From Corbicula japonica (taxonomy: Eukaryota; Mollusca; Bivalvia; Venerida; Cyrenidae), in contig JAZAYU010000707.1 of assembly GCA_038501625.1 (NCBI GenBank), positions 111,495-175,494 of the forward strand: a stretch of 64,000 nucleotides of DNA. The letters run 5' to 3'. The notes beneath the pieces are model-generated. The model was not told the origin of the DNA. It saw nothing but the letters and a program-made list of their open reading frames with translations, and ran no database searches. Positions 13,701-25,700 of the stretch are shown here, piece after piece; the first letter of the stretch is position 1; every line of letters starts with the position of its first letter. Both the position numbers and the translations under genes were made by a program.

Positions 13701-16700
13701 CGAATTTTCCGATTCAATGATTATGTAATGTATGTTATACTGTCCTTATTTTGTTAGTCCTCATTTGGGTTTGTGTTATTTTCACTCTTGTACATATACT
13801 TGCGCAGACTGATGACGACCAGGCCCTGTGATAATAAAACTATATCCATGCTTAACTCAATTCTGTGCTCAAACTTAAAATGTTTAGAACATTAACAGTC
13901 TTCATAAATAAGAAATATCTGTCCGTTCTACAGATGTTATTGAGATCAAAGATGTCATATTTCTATCTAAAAATGTTTTATTTTGTAAAATGAACACAAA
14001 TCAAGCTTTCAAATTTTCATGCTCAAAGTTTTATAATGACGGAGCCTGGTCCATGATGGGATAAATGGCATAGTAAGTTCTAACTTTATTCACCCAATTG
14101 CTTAGTCGGTAAATTACTCGACTTTTAATCCGGTGATCATGCTTTCTAGTCTTGCCTGAGGTGGTATGTTTCCTGTAAAATGGGTATTAACATTCATTGA
14201 GCGTAATTGTGTGATGCATTTCTTTACCGCAGATTTAAGTGGACAACATACGAGAAAACAGAAAGAGTGAAATACACATTTCATTGACTTATTTTTTATG
14301 AGTTTTCATAAAAAGTCATGACATAAGTGAGAAAGAAGTCTGATCGACTTTTCTGATTATGTTTCATACTGTCCTCATTGGTATTATTTTCCCATATTTC
14401 GAGTTTTATATTTAGTTCGTCATTGGGGCGAATGTTTTTAACTCATATATGCACTTGCACAGACTGAAAGAGAACTGGTCCACGATGGCGGAAATGTAGT
14501 TACAACAGAAGAACCAACGAACGTTGTAGTGGTAAGATTTATTTTCAGCTAATTATCATATTTACATAAAAGAATGACGAATACATTTCACTGTGAGATT
14601 TCATCAAAAGTCATAAAAGACGCATAATGTGTAGTGCTACACAGATCAGTAGTAAATTTTCTATTTTGAAGCGATACTGTGGTATCATTTTATTTAGCGA
14701 TGGCTTAATTTTTGGGTATTTCGCGCTCGGGCCAGTGCGCGAATTTTAAACCTAAGCTAAAATTTAACCAAAAAGTTCCACATACGTATCAGAAACGTGC
14801 TATGTCCGAATGGACCAAAACTTTAAATATAGTTGCCCGTATCGCTATTTGATATTAATTTGTAGTATCGAATAATTATGTTAGTAAAGAAAATAAAATT
14901 AGTTATAACTGTCGGATTTCTGTTGGAATATGTTTAATGTTACTTCAAAACTTGAATTACAATTTAGTCCGCGCATTTAGGTCAGGTCACGTTTTACCAA
15001 AAAGTATCGTTGTCATCTCATTTTTAATTTATCAACATTTTTTTGAGTAACTGTTTCGAAATTAATTGACACTTAATACCATAAAACGGGTACGAAATTT
15101 AACTTGCCAATGATGATATGAATGGTCCAGATTGATGGATCGAACGGGTCCCGTCTGATTGATAGATTGTCGTATGTGTCTAATGTTTTCCTCAACTGTA
15201 TTTTGTTCCTCTTTTCGGCGTTCTTTATTTTCACTCTTGTACTAACGCAGACTGATGAAGACCTGGTGAACGAATGGGGGAGTGACGTAAGGAACGAGGA
15301 GTCACAATACGATGTTTTGGTAGGTTCTACATCAATAAACGTTATCATTATATAATTAGATTATGATTTTATACATAGAATGTGATGAACACGTGTTAGC
15401 AACCTGATTATCCTGTATAAGGTTTTATCAGAAATCATAGAAGACACAATACACTGCAATAATTTGTAGCGCTAAAAAGAATATTTTGTCATTTTGCGTT
15501 TCTTACTGCATTAATTTCGGTCGTTTACTTATATCTGATTGAATGGTTACCAAGTGTGTGTAATGGTGTCCTTATTTGTATAATTCATCCTCATTTGGGT
15601 GTGTGTTTTTATTTTCACTGTTAATCTTGTACTTGCGCAGGCTAATGTAGACATGGTCAGCGAAGGGGGAAATGACGTAAGAACGGCGGAGTCACAGAAC
15701 GTTATTTTTGTAAGTTCTACATTGATATACCCGATAACTCAGTAGATCATTCAACTACGAACCCGGTGATATGCCTTGGGCGACACATTACCTCTTGGAT
15801 GAGTGTTACAGATAGTGTATCCAAGTCAGTCGTCCATATGTCAAAGCTGGTGCAAAAGATGAAACAATAAAAGCAAAAAGAATTATAGGGTAATACTGGG
15901 GAATCAGGAACACTGGTTAGAGGTCCGTACGCATTATATAACCTCGTTCTTGAAAACGGCGCAAAATTCAACATATCTTTAACATTTATGGAAATTGTCC
16001 TGTTATCAGCAGATTATAATATATCACATAATAAATGAAGTGCAATTTCGATTGTTTACTTAATATACTTGTGGGATTTTGTAATTATTCATAGAAAACA
16101 GATCATGTCAAGTGTTCCTCAAATCAGCAGTATGTTTCTGTCACTGCAATACTTATCAAATGTGCGTAATACTATCCTCACTTGGATTCATTGTTCTCAC
16201 TTTAGTGTCTATTATTTTGACACTTCTTCCTGTGCAAGCTGATGAAAAGTTGGTCTTTGAAAGGAGAAATTACAAAACAACTGACAAATCACAGAAGGTT
16301 GTTATTGGTAATTCTTCATTTATACACATCGTCCTGTTAGCAATTTATGATAATTTACAGGAATGATTGAAGTAGATATTTGGTTGTCTACTTATACTTT
16401 GTTTGATTTCTTCAGAAGTCATAGAAGACATATAATTTCTAGTGCTATGCAAATCAGCAGTATTTTTGTGTCAGTATGTGTATCATACTCGAATAAATGT
16501 TGTGGGTTGTTTACACTAATCTGATTGAATGATTACCAAATGTGTCTAATAGTGTCCTCATGTGTAATATTTGTCCTCATTTGGTTGTGTGTTTGTTGTT
16601 GTTTTTGTATTTTCACTCTTATTCTTGTATTTGCGCAGGCTTATGAAGACATGGCCAATGAAGGGGAAAATGACAGAAGAACTGTTGAGTTAAAAAACGA

Positions 16701-19700
16701 TGATTTGGTAAGTTCTACATTGATATGCCCGATAACTCGGTCAGTTGATCGTTTGACTACGAATCCAATGATATTCCTTGCTCGACATATTACCTCTTGG
16801 ATGAGTGGTTAGCAGTCTTACCGCAGTAATATGACATCGTTGTTGAAAACGGCGCGAAATTTAACACATTAACATTTAATGAAAAATTGTCCTGCTATCA
16901 GCAGGTTATAAACATAATTAATGAAATAGATGAAAAGGGAACCTTGAAAGCAACCGAAAACGACAAATATGAAAATATTGCAGTCTTGGTTTGATTAAGC
17001 CTGTTCATGGGCAGAAATGGGAATTCATGTTTCTGCCAACGCAGCCTAGCCGGATTGAGCGCAACTCAATATTTACACCGGTACAATAAAAAACGATCCA
17101 TTCCAAACGATTTTGTGGATATGGCGGTAAACATGAAACCTTCAATGCCTTCAATTCTAGTGTTCCACAAATCAGTATGTTTCTGTCACTGCAATACTTA
17201 TACCAATCTGACTGAATAATTATCAAATGTGCGTAATACTGTCCTCACTTGGATTCTTTGTCCTCACTTTACTGTCTATTATTTTGACACTTGTCCCAGT
17301 GCAGGCTGATGAAAAGTTGGTATTCAAAAGGAAAAATTTTAAAACAACGGACAAATCATAGAAGGTTGTTTTGTAATTTCTTCATTTATATACATCGTTC
17401 TGTTATCAGCAAATTACCATAATTCACGGAATGAATGAAGTAGACATTGATCGTCTACTTATAATTTGTGAGATTTCAGAATTAATAGAAGACACTTTTT
17501 GGGCTACACAAATCAGAAGTTTATTTGTGTCAGTGTGTGTTTCATATTCCAATAAATGTTGTGGGTTATTTACACACCGATTGAATGGTTATCTAATGTG
17601 TGTTATGATGTTCTCATTTGTATTATTCGTCCTCATTTGAGTAATTTGCCGCTTTTTAGTTTGTAAAATGCGTGTGTGTAATGCTGTCCTTATTTGTAAT
17701 ATTCGTCCTCATTTATGTGTGTGTGTATTTGCTACTTTATTATTTCAACCTTAATTATGTACTTGAGCAGGCTAATCTAAACATGTCCAACAAAGGGGAA
17801 AATAACGTAAGAACTGTGGAACCACAGAACGATATTTTGGTTCTACATTGATATGCCTTGGGCGACACCTATATTTGTGTCACTGCAATATTTATACTAA
17901 TCTGATTGAATAATTATCAAATGTGCGTTATACTGTCCTCACTTGAATTCTTTGTTCTCATTTGAATTTCTATTATTTTCACGCCTGTTCCTGCACAGGT
18001 TGATGAAAATTAAGACTTTCAAATGAGAAATTACGAAACAACTGACAAATCGTAGAAATTTGTTTTGGTTACTTCTTCATATTTCCGAATACTCCTGTTA
18101 TCAGCAAATAATGATAATTCAAAGAAAGAATGAAGTAGACATTTGAATGTCTACTTTGTGAGATTTCTTATGAAGTAAAAAAAAGACGCAAGATTTGTAT
18201 TGCTACACAAATCAGCAGTTTATTTATTGTCAGTGTATGATTCCTACTTCAATAAATTTTGTGTGTTGTTTATTATCAACTTATTGAATGGTTATTTAAT
18301 GTGTGTAGTGGTGTCCTCATTTGTATTATTCGTCCTCATTTGAGTATTGTGTCCGCTTTTTAGTGTGTAATAGTTTCTCACTTATTCTTGTTCAGGCTGA
18401 TGAGAACCTGGCCAACGAAAGAGAGAATGAGGTGGAAACAGCTCTGGAGTCACCACACTTGCGTATGACTGATTCCCAAACAAAAATCTTCTTTTGTGGC
18501 ATTCGACCAAATATGGTAGGTATCTTCCGTGCTTTCATGTTCAATAAGAGAATCGTGGTTTGTTTGCAAAGAAGTATTTAAAATTATGTTTCACACAGGG
18601 TTTGTTATTAGTGTATAACTGTTTTGCTGTCGCACAAGGACAACTAAAGCAAAAGTAAATTGCTATTTTTGTAACTTTGCTGTTTTAATGGGTGTATATG
18701 TAAATGAACTGTGATGGTGTTTGCTTTCTGTTAACTGTAAGCATATTTGTTAAAAAGGACGCATTAGTTACCACTTACCGCCGGAGAAAAAAAACATACT
18801 AAGTCTTAAGATATTCTTCTGTTCCCGAACCTGCCAAAAAGCAATGGCCCGTCAAGTCCTGAGAAAAAGTCACCCTCTGTGTCAAGTATTTAAAACCCTC
18901 TAATCCTGTGTGTGTTATTACTATAAAATAAGAATATAAATAAAATCCGTCATTTCTCGCCATTTGTTTATCAAAATCCTTAACAGAATATGGAGTAACA
19001 GTTTCCGCCATAAGAGCTATATTTCTCAGCGGAAACGAAATATTGATTGGTATAGTCGATTGGTCTCAATTGAAATGCTTCTGAATGAAAAACTTGCAAC
19101 ACAGATCTACACAATTTAAATAAGCAAGAACAATGTCAGTTATTTACGTTTTAACGAATTTTAAAGAAAAGGGCCTTTCATTACTACTTTTCTAAGCACA
19201 CTTTATGACCATTAAAGGTACTAACTGATATGATAACATACAATTTTCGCAGGGATTCTTGATGCTGTTTCAACAGTATTTGCTCACAGAAAATGCTGAA
19301 GAGGCAAAGGTCATAGTCGTCCAGGCATGTAAGTAAATGCGTAAAAACTTGTATTACTTTAGTTCAGCAGTTCAAGCATACAACAAAAGGAAGCTGTACT
19401 GAAACATGTAAATAAAAATACAAAGATTTCTTAATTGCCTTAAATTTTGTAACGACATCACACGGAATATTCAACAGTAATTTTTGTTTCATCATGGGTC
19501 TGTTTTTGAAATAGATAAATTTAAAACAACCATTGATGCACACAATCATTTTTCTGCAAAAAGCATCATGGCATCTTTACAATCATTTTATGTCTGAACT
19601 TTCAGCTCATCACGGACAGACTGACTGCTCCGCATTTGAATTATTCGCAAGTTTAGTACACAGAAAAACAATAGTGAGTAATAGATGGATTAAAGAATCT

Positions 19701-22700
19701 TTGCTTGCAGGCACCACACTGGATATGGTTAGTATATTTACTTTAGACACTGCTACTGGCTTTAGATGTTTAAATGAAATTATTTTGATATGTAATGCGC
19801 AATACTCTGGTACATATGTTTATCATTTCTGTTACGCATTAACATTGCAGGAGAACTTCTTGGTAACGAAGATACATCGATATGGAGAGATTTGTCAAGA
19901 AAGTAATTACCAAGAATTTAAGTTTGAATTAAGGGGCGACAGATGGGTTGATATAACCAAAGGTTTGTCATTTTAGATAAAAATAAGTTTAAAATAATGT
20001 AACGCTTTAAACTGTCCGGTCTTATTCTTAGCAGCCATCAAACAATTTCATCTGCTTTGAAATGCAAGTGTTTCTAAGCTGAGCAAATAGTGACTTTTTA
20101 AGCTATTGGTAATCGTCTGTGCATCTCGACGTCATCAACTTTTCATTCAAAGACTTCTCTTAAGTTAATTGTTCTAAGTTGATACAATATTCTGAAGAAA
20201 GTGAATGTCTAATTTGAGCACAGCTTACATAAAGAAAATAGCACATTCGGTTTTATTGAAGCTTTTTATCAGAGGGGTTGTTGAAAACATAACTGTCTGC
20301 GGCGAACATTAAACAATTGAACAAGTGCATTATGATGTAGTACGCAATTTTTCAAAATTTATTCTGATTTCTTATTTTGCAACATTTAACATTCGTAAAG
20401 GAGTAAAGAATGGTTCTCTCAATTTTATATATAAATTGTAGATCAGCTTTTGAGACTAATAAAGGATATTGGCGGCATCCCAGTAATCAACTCAACAGAT
20501 GATACAGTTATTGTGTGTGCAGACAACATGCTGCATACTTCAAGTAAGTATTATCGAAATGTGTTAATATTACTGTAAGCTTCCGAGATGCCAGAAATCG
20601 ATAACGCCAGAATAACTTCCCCTGAATACTCTCCGTTTTGTCCATTACGGTACTGAAGAAAACTTCCTAAAAAAAACGGGAAGTGCTGATTTATTTTTGA
20701 TATTGGTCTACTCTTTTAGAATTATATATGTATGAACTCTTACAGAAAACTTCATATAAAAATGTTTAACAAATTATATTTTAAAAAGGCGACAGAAATT
20801 TACTGGTGGTGTCAGCATTATGAAATCTTAAAGACCCATTGTTTAAGAATGACTGATGGAAACGATTAATGTATAGCATTGGAATAAAGAAACACAACAA
20901 CATATTACTTAAACTTCTTCTTTGTACATAAAAATGGAAGTGTTGTGACACACTTTTTCATTTTATGTAAAAAAGGAAAGAAATTTAAGTAATGAATTAC
21001 ATACATTACAATTTTAATAACTGCATATTTTAACTCTACGGGTTTTTATCGCATGAATGAACTAATCCAGACCAGCTAGCATACTTTTTCCTTCTAATCA
21101 GGATCTGAACTATTTACGTTTTGATTCATTAGGGTTTTCCGATTAAGAAGGAAACATCGTAGATCCTGATTCAGGCAGCATGGATAAGCTGACTGATCTG
21201 GATCTACACTGTTCGCACATGCAATTAAATCCTTTTGTGTGGATTAAAGCGTTAAACGTGATCTCATAAAGGATAGTAATTTCTGAACAGTGTTAACACT
21301 GTTGAATACTTCATAAACAATGAAAATCTGATGCATTTTTGGCTGGTTTACTTTTTTCATTCCTATATACATGATGCTCTTTTAATGATATTGATGGCCA
21401 GTTTTTGATCTTTCCAAAGATTATATATCATGGATGAAAGTTACAAAATTGTTATCAACATTTACTATCACAATGTTGCAGAATCTGCAGTCTGTGAGGT
21501 TTTAAAAATCATGTTACGGAACTTGAATAAGTTACAATTAATATAGAATATGGTTGAAGATCGATGTTATATATTTATTACACTACTCCATCTTTTCTTG
21601 ACTTACCGGTACATATCATCTCTTAAGTTATTGTGTAATCATTCAGTTTTCTAGCTTATTTCAAAACTCCATTTAATAAGGACTTGTCGCATGCGTAACT
21701 AGTTTAGATCCTGATAAGCTGGCACATCCATCCCATCCCATCTGGTTCTACACTGTTCGCCTACGCGCTAATTGTCATATATTAAAGAAAAATATTATTT
21801 TTTATTACGCATATGAAATTTCAAGATTCCCGGTTAATGGTATTGGAATACGAATATTTTGCATAGTACGCATGTTTTAATGATACATGATAAAAAGTAA
21901 TAAGTGGTTGTTAAATTTTGCCCAGTGACTTATACAAACAATGTCAGGTCAAAGCATATATTTAAAAAATGAAATGATTACACTTTCACCCTTAACAGTC
22001 TGATTTTTTTTTTGGATTTGTGAAGATCACAAGCGTACCATAGTTTACCCTGCTCTTTACTTGTAAACTTATGAAACAACTGTCATTTGCTAATGAATAA
22101 AATTAAAACAAGTTATAATAAAAAGTGATTTTGCGATAAAATCTTTGCGAAATTTAATGCTTTAACTATCTAGTTAATATGATTTCAGTTTATAGTTCAA
22201 TTTTAACAGTTTTATCACAGTGGAGGGTTAATTTTGTAGTCTTCATAGTCACAGGATTTCAGGAATCTTCAGTACCGTAATGGTGAATTAGTCACGTGAC
22301 TACCAATATGGCGGCGGTCAATTTATCAATTCTGGGATTGTCTAACAGAACAAGTGTGAAGTTTTGCGATCACCATTTGTCCGTTCTCGTTCGTTCTCGG
22401 ATTTGTCCGGCAAGCATAAACTTTTCGTTCGAACCACATCTCCTTCTAAAGCCATTAAAGAATGGTCATGTTTTCGTTTACAGTTTAAATTTATATGGAA
22501 ACTGCAATCCTTTATAATGACCCCCGGCGGCGTGGGAAGTAACATGTATTTCCATTACTTTCCATGAACAGGCTCAATCAAACCGAGCCTGCTATATTTT
22601 CATATGTGTCGGGTTCGGTTTCGTTCAAAGTTCCCTTTTCATCTATCCTAACCTTTATATTTCATGTGTGCTTTCCAGATCCCCTTATACGTTTCTACTG

Positions 22701-25700
22701 TTGAACTCCAGTGTTTAATATTGTTCGTAGATTGCCTTGATGTGAAGGGAATTAGAAATTAAAAGTTTAAAGTTTTCTTTTAACATTGATCGAAAAATAT
22801 TTTACCAGTACATTCACTTGTTTCTCATTAAAAAAAGATATAACATGAATTTTAATTAATCTGTTCCAATTAAAGAAATAACATGAATTTTAATTATTCT
22901 GTTCCAATTAAAGAAATAACATGAATTTTAATTAATCTGTTCCAATTTAATAAAAACCACAATCCTATCAGGGAACTGTCTTGGATCTGTATAACATTGA
23001 TCAGTGAACCAAAGAAACCTTTGAAAGTTAAGAACTTGTCATGTACAATGTTTCTTAGGCATAATATTGCACAATTTCAATTCTGTTCACACTATGTTCA
23101 AGGATGTACCAAAACAAAGTTCTCATTCAAACATTATTAATGATTCTTACTTACGTGTTTGGAGAAAAAAAATTAAAATCTGATGCATGGTTTGGACCTA
23201 CGTTAAACATTCTCATGAGCAAAATGTGACTTTGATTATTCCGGTTTCAGTGTTGTAATTCTCTATCAAATTGTTTTTTTTTTCTAGGTAAATGTGTCTC
23301 CAAAGAGTGGGTGTTTAAATGCATTGTGAACGGAAAGAATGAGTCAATCGAGGAAAAGACAACGGATGAAGACATAGTTTATGAAAGCGATGACTCATGT
23401 GTGGTTAGTAAAGATCCACTCAACAAAATTTTAGTTGCAACGTCAGGGTCCTCTAAAGGAAAAGGCCGTTCACTAAAAGCCCAGTGTTGTATATACTGTG
23501 AAAAACTTGATTATAAGTTGCATAGACATCTTGAGCAACATCACGCCAATGAAGTTGAAGTGGCAAAAGTTCTCAACATGAAGAAGGGATCCAAAGAGAG
23601 AAGACGGGCATGGGCGATCATCACAGCACAGGGTAATAATCTACACAATTCCAAAGTTAAAGAAAAAGGGATGGGTGTTTTAATACCGAAATATAGACAG
23701 AAAAAGGAACAAGACGCCAAGAAATACCTACCATGTGAGTTCTGTAGGATGCTTATAGTGTCTACAGATCTATGGAAACACCATAAAAGTTGTGTCAATA
23801 ATACAAACAGAGTAAAAAGCGATGCTCCTGTAAAAAATTCAAAATTATTAGACGCATGCTGTTCTTCTGAAAAGTCAGGACTAGGTGAACAATTTCATAA
23901 AAAGGTTGTTGTGAACATAAGAGACGATGTAGTAGGTCAATGTGCCAAATCGGACAGTTTAATTTTAAAATTTGGTGAAAGAAGGTTTGAAAAAACTGGA
24001 AAATCAGAAAACTCATATTCACATATTGCCTGCCGTATGCGCGAGTTGGCGAGGTTGGCGATAGCCATGAAAAAGAAACATGCCAGCGTGGACAACTTAT
24101 CAAAATGTATCCAGCCAATTATGTGGACCTCCTTATTGGAAACAATCAAAGATATTGCTGGATTTGATACAAATGCATGCACATTTCGGTCACCATCATA
24201 CGTCGAAAAGGTGGGAAACAGCCTGAAAAAAGTTGCCAAAATGCTCCGGACACAGGCCTCAGTGGAAGAAGACAAGATCCAAGAGGAGAGGATAACACGA
24301 TTTTTGAAATGTTATGAAGACGAGTACTACGACAGAATGGTCTTCATGGCCAAGGAATCATTGGCCATCGAAAGATTTAATAAACCAAAACTTTTGCCAA
24401 TCGTTGAAGATGTTGTTCTTCTGTCGACATACCTGCGGAAGGAAGCAGAAAAGATAAAAGCATGTAAGAGAAGTGACCCAAAGGAGATATACTCATCACT
24501 GTGTAAAGTTTCTCTAGCAGAAATAATACTCTTTAACCGAAAGAGGTCTGGAGAAGCAGAAAGATTAAAAGTAGACGATTTTATGAAGGGATCTGTTAAT
24601 GAAAATGTTGATGAAGACATTTCAAAAACATTAAGTAAATTTGAAAAGCAATTGTGTAGGTCTCATTACAGGATAGAGACCCGCGGAAAAAGCCTTAAGC
24701 GAGGAAGAAAAGTGTCAATTCTTCTAACTAAAAGTATGAAGGAAAATTTAGACATGCTTCTTCAGCTACAGTCTGAGCTGCAAATAAACAGCAAATACAT
24801 ATTCATTAGACCTAGTGGAAGGAAGCCATACAGAGGCAATGACGTTCTAAAACAGGCAGCTGAAAAAGCAAACGTCCGCCATGCTTCCCGTATTACATCG
24901 ACGGGTTTAAGGAAACAATTAGCAACACTATCCCAAGTCATAAACCTAACAGAGAGCAGCCAAGATATTCTAGCAACTTTCATGGGGCACGACATCAGAA
25001 TTCACAGGGAATATTATCGATTGCCAGAAGGTACACTGGAAGTTGCAAAAGTATCAAAGATTCTGCATCTCCTTAATACAGGAAAGATAACATCGACCGA
25101 GGCTGCAAAACTTCATGGAGATAACCAAAGCTTAATTGGTAATTATTCTACTTATACGTGAATTGGGAATTTGTAAACATATATATATTTATAGGTCTTA
25201 ATACATTGTCGATTGGAGCGATAAAGGCATATCTTGTACATGAGATAATCGATCCGTTTAATAACCATGTTCTTTGATCTTTGAACCTCAAAATGTTCTT
25301 ATTTGCTAAATATCTAATCCAAATCACACGATTTTAAGGTAGTTTTGTTAAGTAGCTTTCCGGCATTTTTATTAATGTTTAATAATCATTACAATTGTGT
25401 GTAGATAATGAAACAACAATAAGCGATGAAGAAGATTCAAGCGATGAAGATGCAGCAGATTCAGATGATACAGATACTTGTAGAGTTGTTTCTACATCTA
25501 GACCAGAACCTGCTGTGACTTCAGCCAAACCTCATTATGGTAATAAAATAATAGAACTTTCTGTTAATACTTTATATTCCATTATTTTCTCGAATCTATA
25601 CTCCTGTGCTGTCTATGTCAAAGTTCACCCTAGGCCAAATATCTAAGTTACTTTGTGTGAGATAGACTTGCATAAATAATAAAAAACAAAGTTCGTCGCA

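Larger units (their letters stand above)
12850..18400 (+). repeat. Tandem segmental array containing duplicated 69-nt cassette exons
   Basis: Units of roughly 0.4-1 kb each carry recognisable words in order: GAGATTTCATCAAAAGTCAT, a TGTCCTCATTTG-like tract, a pyrimidine-rich ATTTTCACTCTTGTACTTG tract, an acceptor CAG and a 69-nt exon ending at GTAAGTTC. Exon-like cores start at 13421, 13808, 14463, 15251, 15641, 16239, 16639, 17305, 17771 and 17999. The parent-like copy is the exon at 18396. A word at 15727-15800 recurs at 16725-16803 and partly near 17850, showing units of about 1 kb. The tract at 12880-12910 has the intron words but no exon. Confidence 0.85.
20544..23287. other. Intron 9, with repeats and a possible internal promoter
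   Basis: This long intron holds two GATC-palindrome copies (21040-21255, 21690-21775), a CACGTG/ATGGCGGC site (22290-22320), an R1 copy on the minus strand (22500-22650) and a 38-bp tandem triplicate (22830-22945). The rest is AT-rich. Confidence 0.7.

Noticed and set aside
18799..19011. 70-codon minus-strand frame starting ATGGCGGAAACTG in intron 5
   Set aside because: It looks somewhat protein-like and has a good start context, but no domain, splice partner or second copy supports it.
22296..22567. Overlapping 67-73-codon frames starting at ATGGCGGCGG
   Set aside because: Mutually overlapping frames without recognisable domain. The second half is an R1 element copy, so a coding gene is unlikely; only the promoter-like motif was kept.
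23541..24995. Five minus-strand frames of 77-112 codons opposite exon 10
   Set aside because: Shadows of the strongly coding plus-strand recombinase exon.
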